Positions 44,291-52,420 of a DNA stretch of 64,000 nucleotides are shown piece after piece. The notes below the pieces were generated by a model, which was not told the DNA's origin, did no database searches, and saw nothing but the letters and a program-made list of their open reading frames with translations. Source of the stretch: Phascolarctobacterium sp. ET69 (lineage in GTDB: Bacteria > Bacillota > Negativicutes > Acidaminococcales > Acidaminococcaceae). The stretch covers positions 47,213-111,212 of the forward strand of contig NZ_JAMBLR010000005.1 in assembly GCF_023336935.1 (NCBI RefSeq), in the 5' to 3' direction. The translations under genes and the position numbers were made by a program. How positions within the stretch are numbered: position 1 is the first letter of the stretch; every line of letters begins with the position of its first letter.

Positions 44291-44329
44291 AAAAGCCAAA
44301 GCACTACTTTAAGCAATGCTTTGGCTTTT
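44291..44329 (+). terminator. Terminator after rarA
   Basis: AAAAGCCAAAGCA and TGCTTTGGCTTTT form a 13-bp stem followed by TTATTT. Confidence 0.85.
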
Positions 44330-44405
44330 ATTATTTAAATTATTTTATTGGCAGCCAGTTTGTTCAAAAATCCAAAAGGGTTGTGCTGTGAAGCAGTAGT
44401 TAAAA

Positions 44406-44480
44406 CTGCGGCGGCTTAATTTATAACAATAACCTACGAGAGTCCGGTGCCATGCCCGGACGGAATCGACGAAGCCGCAG
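44406..44480 (+). repeat. 75-bp dispersed structured repeat, copy B
   Basis: This is the second copy of the element at 24233-24307, inverted relative to it. It begins CTGCGGCGGCTTAATTTA and ends GAAGCCGCAG. It carries a perfect inner hairpin GTCCGG (44442-44447) with CCGGAC (44456-44461). The identical blocks are the two ends, GAGAGTCCGGTGC and GGACGGAATCG. Aside from this copy and the rarA terminator, the non-coding stretch 44263-44627 shows nothing recognisable. Confidence 0.8.
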
Positions 44481-44627
44481 ATTTTAACAATGCTGAAAAG
44501 TATAACCCTTTTGATTTTTTCTGTTAAAGGTTCATAAATTTTGCTCATCATTCAATCGCAAAATTTGCGTAACTTCGCTGGCACAATTATTGCCTTCGCT
44601 ATCACTTGGCACTAATTGACGGCTCAG

Positions 44628-45866
44628 TTAAAAATACACTTTTTTATCTACCGGCGCGGTAGAAGCAATAAGTTTGCCTTTGCGGTAATTACGCAGCACC
44701 GGCGCATTGTTGTTTAATGCGTCATACCAGTTTTTGGCGTCAAGAATAATAAAGTTTGCCTCTTTGCCGACCGCAATGCCGTAAGCATCGCCCAAATGCA
44801 GGGTGCGGGCAGCATTTTCTGTAACAAATTTATAAGAATTGCAAATTTCTTCATAGCCAAGCATGTGCCCGGTATACAGCCCCATAAATACCTGGTCGCG
44901 CATATTGGCATTGCCAAGCGGGTTCCAGGGGTCAAAAATATCATCCGAGCCGAAAGAAACATTAATGCCTTCGGCGGTAAGTTCTTTTACGCGCGTCATG
45001 CTGCGGCGTTTGGGGTAAGTATCCGCACGTCCGCCCAAATGCACATTAACGCACGGATTTGCCACAAAGTTGATGCCGGACATTTTTAAAAGACGCATCA
45101 GGCGAATCATATAAGCGTTGTTGTAGCTGTGCATGGCAGTTGTATGCGAAGCCGTTACCATATCACCCATGCCGGTTTCATAAGCGCGGGCGGCAACAGT
45201 TTCCAGCCCGCGGGATGCCTCGTCGTCAATTTCATCGCAGTGTACGTCAATCAGTTTGCCGTATTTCTGCGCCAGTTCAAAGCAGATGTTAAGCGATTCA
45301 ACAGAATATTCACGGGTAAATTCAAAATGCGGAATGGCACCGGCAGCATCGGCACCCATTTTCAGTGCTTCTTCAAGCAGGCCTTTGCCGTTGGGGTAAC
45401 TTAAAATTCCGTACTGAGGGAAAGCAACGATTTGAATGTCAATATAATCCTTAACTTCCTCGCGCAGTTCCAAAATTGCACGCAGGGCGGTCAGTTCCGG
45501 GTCGTTAATATCTACATGGGTGCGCACATATTGAATGCCGTTACCTGCCTGCAGGCGTAGTGCCTTATTTACACGGTCTTTTACTTCCTGTTTGGTAAGG
45601 AAAGGCTTATATTCTTCCCAGCGCTGAATACCTTCAAACAGCGTGCCGGATAAATTCCAGTGCGGGCGTCCTGCCGTAAGGCAGGTATCGAGATGTACGT
45701 GCGATTCCACGAAAGGCGGCAGCACCATTTTTCCGGCACAGCAATCAACCACTTCTTCACCGGGCAGCGCTTCCAGCTGAGGAGCAATAGCGGCAAATTT
45801 ACCATCCGTAACGCGGATATCTACCGTTTCCGTGGCATTTGCCAGATACAGTTTTTGCAGCAGCAT
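44628..45866 (-). CDS. codA: Cytosine deaminase
   Basis: This 412-residue amidohydrolase deaminates cytosine to uracil. Metal-site motifs are ESHVHLDTC (about residues 54-62), [13 protein letters not shown] and [10 protein letters not shown], with the catalytic aspartate in [10 protein letters not shown]. The segment [15 protein letters not shown] is very like E. coli CodA. It follows codB by about 26 bases, so import and deamination form a pyrimidine salvage unit. Other N-heterocycle deaminases cannot be fully excluded. Confidence 0.92.
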   Translation of the reverse strand: MLLQKLYLANATETVDIRVTDGKFAAIAPQLEALPGEEVVDCCAGKMVLPPFVESHVHLDTCLTAGRPHWNLSGTLFEGIQRWEEYKPFLTKQEVKDRVNKALRLQAGNGIQYVRTHVDINDPELTALRAILELREEVKDYIDIQIVAFPQYGILSYPNGKGLLEEALKMGADAAGAIPHFEFTREYSVESLNICFELAQKYGKLIDVHCDEIDDEASRGLETVAARAYETGMGDMVTASHTTAMHSYNNAYMIRLMRLLKMSGINFVANPCVNVHLGGRADTYPKRRSMTRVKELTAEGINVSFGSDDIFDPWNPLGNANMRDQVFMGLYTGHMLGYEEICNSYKFVTENAARTLHLGDAYGIAVGKEANFIILDAKNWYDALNNNAPVLRNYRKGKLIASTAPVDKKVYF

Positions 45867-45892
45867 AACAATTCATCCTTTCTTTACAGTTA

Positions 45893-47134
45893 TTATTTAT
45901 TTTTGCCAAGCATTTCGCCGATAAAGAAGAATGCAGCAGCAACCACCATGGCATTAATGGCGGCAATGCCCCACTGCAGCAGGTTTGCACAGGCAGCGCC
46001 AACTATAATACCGGCAATGTTGAACCAGTTAATGGTATATTCGTTAAAATCGCTGCCGAATTTTTTATGGTTAAAGAAATAATCTAAAATAACGATAATG
46101 CCAATCGGCGGCAGAGCGCAGTTAAGAATGCTGAGCCAGCTTACAAAATTGTAATAAAGCCAGATTGCAAGCGCCGTGCCGATAATGCCGGAAATCCATG
46201 TAGTCCATTTCATGCGTACTTTGGAAATATTGGAAATGGCAAGGCCGCCGGTGTAAAGAGCATTATTATTGGTAGTCCAGATATTGGCACCAAGTACAAT
46301 CAAAGCCGGAATGGCAAGGCCCTGTGCAATCATAACGTAGAAAATATCATCCTTGCCTGTATAAGCGCCGCCAACCGCGCCAAAGCAGAACATCAGCGTG
46401 TTGCCTAAAAAGAAGGCAATAACCGTAGTCCATACGGCAATACTGCTGTTTTTGGCAAAACGTATAAAGTTAGGCGTTGCAGTACCGCCGGAAATAAAAG
46501 AGCCAATAACATAGCCAATGCCGGTAAACAGGGTAATCTGCCCGGCAGACTGCGCAAAAATGTAAGCCAGCCCGCCGCCTTCTGCGGCAGCAGTAACCAT
46601 GGAATAAACGCCCAGAATAATGATAAGCGGAACGGAAATATAGCTGACAATTTCCAGAGCCTTCATGCCGGTGGCTGCAGTTGCCGTCATTAAAAGGCCG
46701 GCAATAATTGTCAGAGTCCATTCGTTCATGCCCATAAGTTCCGCCGCAGGAATGGAAAACATTGCCACGCCTACGCCGAACCAGCCGATTTGCGTAAATC
46801 CCAAAATAGCAGACGAAAGATAAGAGCCCTTGCTGCCAAAAGTACGGCGGCAGAGCAAATCCATATTCAAACCGGTTTTAGACCCAATAAAAGCCAGTAC
46901 ACCGCAGTAAGCCGACAGGATAATACCGCCAATCAGGCAGGCCCATACAAAGCCTGATAAATCGAGCCCATTACCCAACTTTGCGCCAACGCTCATACTT
47001 GCCGAGAAAAACGTGAACCCCAGCATAACGAAGAACATTTGCCAAAAGCCCTTGCGTGCTGAATCAGGCACGGCCTCCAGCGAATAATCCGCATCCACAG
47101 GAGCGGATGTGTTTTGCTTAACAGATTTTTCCAT
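45893..47134 (-). CDS. codB: Cytosine permease (NCS1 family)
   Basis: This 413-residue membrane transporter has about 12 helices. The early FWQMFFVMLGFTFFSAS and GAKLGNGLDL segments and the central GTATPNFIRFAKN segment are typical of the CodB branch. The ATG has GGAAGG 10 nt upstream; an open frame further upstream passes through the leader hairpins and promoter and is not coding. It is co-transcribed with codA. Substrate assignment relies on the codA neighbour. Confidence 0.92.
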   Translation of the reverse strand: MEKSVKQNTSAPVDADYSLEAVPDSARKGFWQMFFVMLGFTFFSASMSVGAKLGNGLDLSGFVWACLIGGIILSAYCGVLAFIGSKTGLNMDLLCRRTFGSKGSYLSSAILGFTQIGWFGVGVAMFSIPAAELMGMNEWTLTIIAGLLMTATAATGMKALEIVSYISVPLIIILGVYSMVTAAAEGGGLAYIFAQSAGQITLFTGIGYVIGSFISGGTATPNFIRFAKNSSIAVWTTVIAFFLGNTLMFCFGAVGGAYTGKDDIFYVMIAQGLAIPALIVLGANIWTTNNNALYTGGLAISNISKVRMKWTTWISGIIGTALAIWLYYNFVSWLSILNCALPPIGIIVILDYFFNHKKFGSDFNEYTINWFNIAGIIVGAACANLLQWGIAAINAMVVAAAFFFIGEMLGKNK

Positions 47135-47149
47135 TGATTGTACCACCTT

Positions 47150-47238
47150 CCAAAAATATCTTTTTTGGGGGCAGAGAGCTTTTTTCTGCCCCTGCGCAAT
47201 ACCTAATATACTATACCATTGCAGGCATGCTTTGTCCA
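47150..47238 (-). promoter_or_regulatory. codBA promoter and hairpin leader
   Basis: TGGACA (47233-47238) and TATAGT (47210-47215) are 17 bp apart on the minus strand. The short leader then forms GGGGCAGA/TCTGCCCC (47168-47192) and CCAAAAA/TTTTTGG (47150-47168). The last bases of the second hairpin form the start of the GGAAGG ribosome-binding site. Translation control is possible; no known riboswitch class matches. Confidence 0.6.
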
Positions 47239-47320
47239 CAAGTTAAAAGAAAAATAACCTGCACAAATACCGGCACTTTTAAGCTAATGCCCATTGTTTA
47301 ATTCATTCGGGCATAAAAAA

Positions 47321-47344
47321 AGCAGCCTGTTTTACAAGCTGCTT
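47321..47344 (-). terminator. Terminator after the tRNA-Leu pair
   Basis: AAGCAGC and GCTGCTT pair with an inner TG/CA and are followed by TTTTTTT on the minus strand. Confidence 0.85.
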
Positions 47345-47355
47345 CATTGCATTTT

Positions 47356-47439
47356 TGGTGCGGTTGGTGGGATTTGAACCCACACGGGTCTCCCCGCCAC
47401 CCCCTCAAGATGGTGCGTCTGCCGTTCCGCCACAACCGC
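47356..47439 (-). tRNA. tRNA-Leu (GAG)
   Basis: A class II tRNA with acceptor GCGGTTG/CAACCGC, anticodon stem CCATC/GGTGG around loop TTGAGGG, a long variable arm (GCGGGGAGACCCGT), a GGTTCAAATCC T-arm, discriminator A and encoded CCA. Anticodon GAG reads CUU and CUC. Confidence 0.95.
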
Positions 47440-47464
47440 ATTGGGGTATTGCTATTAAATTAAA

Positions 47465-47550
47465 TGGTGCGGTAGAGAGGATTTGAACCTCCACGGGGTT
47501 GCCCCCACTAGCTCCTGAGGCTAGCGCGTCTGCCGTTCCGCCACTACCGC
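47465..47550 (-). tRNA. tRNA-Leu (CAG)
   Basis: A class II tRNA with acceptor GCGGTAG/CTACCGC, anticodon stem CTAGC/GCTAG around loop CTCAGGA, a long variable arm (GGGGGCAACCCC), a GGTTCAAATCC T-arm, discriminator A and encoded CCA. It lies 25 bases before the GAG isoacceptor and is probably processed from one transcript with it. Confidence 0.96.
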
Positions 47551-47588
47551 GTCAACATTGATTATTATAGCGCGCAAAAATCAATCTG

Positions 47589-48203
47589 TCAATACTTTTT
47601 TATTTTATTTTTATAATAAAGATAATATTTGTCGCGGTCGCGCAAAACTTTTTTTACATACTCGCGCGTATCCGGGTAAGGTATGTCTTCAATGCGGTTA
47701 AAATCATAGTTCCAGCCGTTTTCCTGCATCCACGCGCGCGTGTTGCCGCGCCCCGCGTTATAGGCAATCATCATCAGCACCCAGTTGCGCTGAAATTCAT
47801 ACTCCAGTTCGCCCAGATACCAGCAGCCAAGCCGCACGTTATATTCCGGCCTGCGCAAAGCTTCCATGTCAAAATGGTCAAGCCCCATCTGCGCAGCAAT
47901 CCATTCGCCGGTTTCCGGCATAATCTGCATCAGCCCCACGGCACCGGCATGCGATACAGCTTCAGTATCAAACCCGCTTTCGTTTTTTATAACTGCCGCA
48001 ACCAAAAATGGGTCGATTTTGTTTTTGGAGCTGTACTCCAAAATTTCGTTCTGGTAGGGCCACATATAAACAAAGCGCGTCTGCACGGCTTCGCTGCTCC
48101 ATATTTTCATACCGGCTCCACCTATGAGAAAAATGGCAGCAGCAACCATTAAGAATTTTACCCACCATCTGTCGATAAATTTTTTCTTTTTCCGCCTGCC
48201 CAA
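47589..48203 (-). CDS. Lytic transglycosylase (Slt family)
   Basis: This 204-residue envelope enzyme cleaves peptidoglycan between MurNAc and GlcNAc. It has a basic N-terminus (GRRKKKKFIDRWW), a membrane anchor (FLMVAAAIFLIGGAG), and the SLT domain with catalytic Glu in KNESGFD, then AVGLMQIMP and AYNAGRGN. The start is a TTG one base after the coaE stop, with GGAGG 6 nt upstream; a longer frame would overlap coaE by 77 bases and is not needed. Confidence 0.92.
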   Translation of the reverse strand: MGRRKKKKFIDRWWVKFLMVAAAIFLIGGAGMKIWSSEAVQTRFVYMWPYQNEILEYSSKNKIDPFLVAAVIKNESGFDTEAVSHAGAVGLMQIMPETGEWIAAQMGLDHFDMEALRRPEYNVRLGCWYLGELEYEFQRNWVLMMIAYNAGRGNTRAWMQENGWNYDFNRIEDIPYPDTREYVKKVLRDRDKYYLYYKNKIKKY

Positions 48204-48204
48204 C

Positions 48205-48804
48205 TTATGCCTCCGCCGTAAAATTTTTCCATGCTGCGGCAACGGCTTTTTCCGTTTCGGCAAAGGTGCCGCTGTTGTCAATTACAAGGCTGGCATAAGC
48301 CTTTTTTTCTTCCAGCGTCATCTGCGCTGCAATGCGTGCCTTAACTTCTTCGCGCGTCATGTTGCTGCGTGCCATGGCACGTTCTATCTGCGTTTCGCTG
48401 TCTACGGCAACAAGCCACACGGCATCCACATCTTTATACCAGCCGCATTCAATTAAAAGCGGTACGTCAAGCACTGCCGCCGGCAGATTTTTACTGCGGC
48501 ATTCTGCCAGAAAGCTCTGCGCTGCCGCCAGTACGTTTTTATGAATGATTGCTTCCAGTTTTTTCAGCGCTTCTTTATCGTGGAAAACAAGTTCCGCCAT
48601 TTTGGGGCGGTTAAGCTCGCCGCCATCCGTAAGGTATTCAATGCCAAAGGTAAGGGCTATTTCGTTAAGCGCAGCACGCCCTTTGGCAACCAGAGCGCGG
48701 CTTTCAGCGTCAGCGTCAAACACAGGCGCGCCAAGGCTGCGCAGTAAATTTGCAATTGTACTTTTACCCGAGGCTATGCCCCCTGTTAAACCTATTACTT
48801 TCAT
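48205..48804 (-). CDS. coaE: Dephospho-CoA kinase
   Basis: This 199-residue P-loop kinase carries out the last step of CoA synthesis. Walker A is GLTGGIASGKST (residues 5-16), followed by FDADAESR and VLDVPLLIECGW, as in CoaE. It lies in a tight run mutM-coaE-transglycosylase downstream of polA, a common Firmicutes order. Confidence 0.97.
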   Translation of the reverse strand: MKVIGLTGGIASGKSTIANLLRSLGAPVFDADAESRALVAKGRAALNEIALTFGIEYLTDGGELNRPKMAELVFHDKEALKKLEAIIHKNVLAAAQSFLAECRSKNLPAAVLDVPLLIECGWYKDVDAVWLVAVDSETQIERAMARSNMTREEVKARIAAQMTLEEKKAYASLVIDNSGTFAETEKAVAAAWKNFTAEA

Positions 48805-48816
48805 TTCTTCACCGTT

Positions 48817-49638
48817 TTATTTTTGGCAGTGCGGGCAGTATGTTGTGCCTCGCCCGCCTACTTTGGTGCCCAAAAGTTCGCCGCCGCACATTTTGCAGCA
48901 CAAGCCTTTGCGCCCATATACCAGCAAATGATTTTGGTTATCGCCCTTGTTGCCTTCGCCGTCTTTGTAATCGCGGAAGGTTGTGCCGCGGTTGGCAATG
49001 CCCTGCGCAATAACCTTGTTTATGGCGTCATGCAGGCGGTCAATTTCTTCGTCAGTCAGCGTGTTGGCCGTGCGCATCGGCAAAATGCCGGATAACGCCA
49101 GGCACTCGTCGGCATAGATGTTGCCCAGCCCTGCGATAAAAGTCTGCTCCAAAATCAGAGTTTTTATAGGCTTTCTGCTTTTGGCTATAACCGGGCGCAT
49201 ATAATCCGCCGTAAAGCCTTCGCTTAAAGGCTCGGGGCCTAAAGTTTCGTAGCCTTCAATATAAGCGTCATTATTGGTAACAAGATACAACGTGCCAAAG
49301 GTGCGGATATCGCAGAACCACATTGTTACGCCGTCCGTCAGTTCAAACTTAATTTTGGCATAAGGCGGCGCAGGTTTCTCCGCTTCCTGCGCAATCAGGC
49401 TGCCAGTCATGCGCAAATGCACAATCAGCTTCTGGTTTTCGCCTGTTTTCAGCACCAGGTATTTGCCGCGGCGTCCTACATCAAGAATTGTTTTCCCGGT
49501 TAAACCGGCAATAAATTCTTCCGGTGCCGGGTATTTTATCAGCCTTGCAAGGTTAATTTCTATATTTTTAATGGTTTTGCCCTTAATGTGCGGAAGCAGG
49601 GTTTTGCGTACCTGCTCCACCTCCGGCATTTCTGGCAT
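48817..49638 (-). CDS. mutM: Formamidopyrimidine-DNA glycosylase
   Basis: This 273-residue bifunctional glycosylase and AP lyase removes 8-oxoguanine. After Met the catalytic PEMPEVE motif (Pro2, Glu3) is present. The H2TH region includes FIAGLGNIYADE, and the C-terminal zinc finger has CKMCG and CPHC. It starts 12 bases after polA, consistent with a repair operon. Confidence 0.97.
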   Translation of the reverse strand: MPEMPEVEQVRKTLLPHIKGKTIKNIEINLARLIKYPAPEEFIAGLTGKTILDVGRRGKYLVLKTGENQKLIVHLRMTGSLIAQEAEKPAPPYAKIKFELTDGVTMWFCDIRTFGTLYLVTNNDAYIEGYETLGPEPLSEGFTADYMRPVIAKSRKPIKTLILEQTFIAGLGNIYADECLALSGILPMRTANTLTDEEIDRLHDAINKVIAQGIANRGTTFRDYKDGEGNKGDNQNHLLVYGRKGLCCKMCGGELLGTKVGGRGTTYCPHCQK

Positions 49639-49650
49639 GGTAATTCCTCC

Positions 49651-52254
49651 CTATTTGGCGTCTGCCCAGTTTACGCCGTAGTTAACATCGGCAATCAGCG
49701 GTACGCTGAGTTTTACGGCGCTTTCCATAGTTTGTTTTACAAGTGCGCCAACTTCTTCGCGTTCGGCCTCCGTAACTTCAAGCAAAAGTTCGTCGTGCAC
49801 CTGCAAAAGGATGCGGCTTTTATAACCGCCCTGTTCCAGCATTTTCTGCACGTTCACCATGGCAATTTTTATAATGTCCGCCGCCGTACCCTGTATCGGC
49901 GTGTTAATGGCGGTACGCTCCGCAAAGCCGCGCAGGTTAAAATTGCGGCTGTTAATATCCGGCAGGTAACGCCTGCGCCCGAACAGCGTCTGCACATAGC
50001 CCTGTTTTTTGGCGCTCGCCACCATATCATCCATATATTTTTTAACGCCGGTGTAGCGTCCAAGATAATTTTCAATATATCTGCCCGCCTCGCCGCGATT
50101 GATATCAAGCTGCTTGGCAAGCCCAAAATCGCTGATGCCGTATACAATGCCAAAGTTTACCGCTTTGGCGCGCGTACGCATGGTGCCGGTAACTTCGTCC
50201 AGCGGCACGCCAAACACTTCCGCAGCCGTGCGTGCGTGTACATCCTGCCCGTGCAGAAAGCTTTCCAAAAGCAGTTCATCCTGCGCAATATGCGCCAGAA
50301 CACGCAGTTCTACCTGCGAATAATCGCAGCTTAACAGATAATCGTAACCTTCGCCCGGCACAAAAATTTCGCGTATTTTTTTGCCAAGTTCCGTGCGGGT
50401 AGGAATATTCTGCAAGTTCGGGTCGGTGCTGCTCAAGCGGCCGGTAACAGTAACAAGCTGCTGAAAATGCGTATGTATACGCCCTGTAACAGTATTTATC
50501 AGCGGGCGCAGCCCTTCAAGGTAAGTGCTGTGCAGCTTCGTCAGCTTGCGGTGTTCCAAAATCGTCCGCACCAGCGGATGCTCGTTGCGTAGCTGCTCCA
50601 AAACGGATACATCCGTGGAATAACCTGTTTTAGTTTTTTTAATTACCGGCAGGCCCAGCTTTTCAAATAAAATAGCACCAAGCTGCTTGGTAGATTTTAA
50701 ATTGAATGTTTCTCCAGCCTGCTCTACCGCCAAAATCTCAAGCGCTGCAATCTGCGCCGCCATTTCTTTGGTTAATTTATCCAAAAGCGCTGCATCCGGC
50801 TTAATGCCCGCCAGTTCCATTTTGGCAAGCGTGCGTGCCAGCGGCAGCTCCATTTCTTCATATAATTTTATCTGTTCGTGTTCTGCAAGTTTGGCACGCA
50901 GCACAGGCACAAGCTCGGCAACGGTTTTGCATTCCTGCGCATACTCCTGCGTCAGGTACGCTCCGCCAACGGCTTTAATGCTGTATTCGCTGCGCGCAGG
51001 GTCAATAAGGTATGCAGCAATGGCAATATCATCCGTTATGCCGCGCGCTTCAACCCCAAGGCACAAAGCAGTTTTAATAATCTTTTTGCTGTCGCAGCAG
51101 GCTTTTTGGCAGTTTTCATTTGCCAGCCAGTCATAAAACTGCTGCCAGCCGGGGCACTCGCCTTCAAAAATATAAACGCGCCCATCACATAAAAGCTCCG
51201 CACGTTTAAAATATAAATCCGGCAGCGTACCGCCAATTTGTACAGTAAGCGGCGTAACTTCACGCCTTACGGCGATAAGTTTAAACAGTGCTTCCGCATC
51301 GTCGGCACTTTTTACAACTTCTTCCGGCAGCCCGGCAGGCTTGTCTTCCACAAAGTCGCCAAACAGGCTGAAATCGCCTTCCGGCGCGCCCATAACGGCA
51401 TTAAAACGGTCGTACATATTGCGGAATTCCAACCCGGCAAGCAGTTCGCGCGCTTCCGGCTTTAATGCTTTCAATTCATAATTTGCCAAATCCGCATCAA
51501 CCGGCACATCCGTAAAAATTGTTGCCAGTTTTTTGGAAAGCAGCGCCGAGTCTTTGTTGTTCTGTACTTTTTCGCGCAGTGCCTTGCCGCTGATTTTATC
51601 GGCGTTAGCGAGCACATTTTCCACGCTGCCGTACTCGCCAATCAGCTTAAGAGCTGTTTTGGGGCCAACGCCCGGTATTCCGGGAATATTATCCGAAGTA
51701 TCGCCCATCAGCCCTTTCAGATCAATAAGCTGCTTCGGTTCAAGGCCTTCATATTCTTCTGCGAAAACTTCCGGCGTATAAATTTTAAGGTCCGAAATGC
51801 CGCGTTTGGTAAAATATACGCTTGTGCGGCTGCTTAAAAGCTGAAGTTCATCGCGGTCGCCCGTTACAATAATCACGTCCGCGTCCTGCGGCGCGTGTAC
51901 AGCAAACGTGCCAATGATGTCGTCCGCCTCGTAATTATCAAGTTCCAGCACGGCAATGTTCATTGCCTCCAGCACCTTGCGCGCCAGCGGAAACTGCTCC
52001 GACAGCTCGCTCGGCGTCGGCTTGCGCTGCCCTTTGTAATCGGCAAACATCTCCGTGCGGAAGGTTTTGCGGCTTTTGTCAAACGCTACCGCCAGCCACT
52101 TGGGCTGTATGTCCGCCAAAAGGCGCAAAAGCATATTGCAAAAACCGTACACAGCACCTGTATGCACACCGCTCTGCGTCGTCAGCGGCGGCAGGGCAAA
52201 AAACGCCCTGTGAATCAGGCTGCTGCCATCTATAACTAAAAATTTATCAGCCAT
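49651..52254 (-). CDS. polA: DNA polymerase I
   Basis: This 867-residue protein has an N-terminal 5'-3' exonuclease domain (FDKSRKTFRTE, VTGDRDELQL, GVGPKTALKL), a middle 3'-5' exonuclease-like domain, and a family A polymerase domain (LLSCDYSQVELR, RAKAVNFGIVYGIS, QVHDELLLEV). In the middle domain I do not find the exo I Asp-x-Glu pair; only a DDIAIAAYL segment like exo II/III remains, so proofreading is probably lost, as in many Firmicutes and Thermus enzymes (inference). AAGGAA precedes the ATG. Confidence 0.97.
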   Translation of the reverse strand: MADKFLVIDGSSLIHRAFFALPPLTTQSGVHTGAVYGFCNMLLRLLADIQPKWLAVAFDKSRKTFRTEMFADYKGQRKPTPSELSEQFPLARKVLEAMNIAVLELDNYEADDIIGTFAVHAPQDADVIIVTGDRDELQLLSSRTSVYFTKRGISDLKIYTPEVFAEEYEGLEPKQLIDLKGLMGDTSDNIPGIPGVGPKTALKLIGEYGSVENVLANADKISGKALREKVQNNKDSALLSKKLATIFTDVPVDADLANYELKALKPEARELLAGLEFRNMYDRFNAVMGAPEGDFSLFGDFVEDKPAGLPEEVVKSADDAEALFKLIAVRREVTPLTVQIGGTLPDLYFKRAELLCDGRVYIFEGECPGWQQFYDWLANENCQKACCDSKKIIKTALCLGVEARGITDDIAIAAYLIDPARSEYSIKAVGGAYLTQEYAQECKTVAELVPVLRAKLAEHEQIKLYEEMELPLARTLAKMELAGIKPDAALLDKLTKEMAAQIAALEILAVEQAGETFNLKSTKQLGAILFEKLGLPVIKKTKTGYSTDVSVLEQLRNEHPLVRTILEHRKLTKLHSTYLEGLRPLINTVTGRIHTHFQQLVTVTGRLSSTDPNLQNIPTRTELGKKIREIFVPGEGYDYLLSCDYSQVELRVLAHIAQDELLLESFLHGQDVHARTAAEVFGVPLDEVTGTMRTRAKAVNFGIVYGISDFGLAKQLDINRGEAGRYIENYLGRYTGVKKYMDDMVASAKKQGYVQTLFGRRRYLPDINSRNFNLRGFAERTAINTPIQGTAADIIKIAMVNVQKMLEQGGYKSRILLQVHDELLLEVTEAEREEVGALVKQTMESAVKLSVPLIADVNYGVNWADAK

Positions 52255-52329
52255 GTTTGTTCCTTTCGTTCAATAAATCTAATAATATATTATACCACAA
52301 GCAAAGGTGTAGGTAAAATTAATATAACA

Positions 52330-52371
52330 AAACCACCCTGCTTACTCCAAACGGAATAAACAGGGTGGTTT
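52330..52371 (-). terminator. Terminator after rpoC
   Basis: AACCACCCTG and CAGGGTGGTTT form a 10-bp stem with a loop of about 20 nt followed by TTGTTATATT on the minus strand. It ends the rpoBC operon. Confidence 0.8.
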
Positions 52372-52420
52372 ACTTTACCTATTACAACTTATTAAGCTTT
52401 TCTGCTGTTATGCAGTAAAA

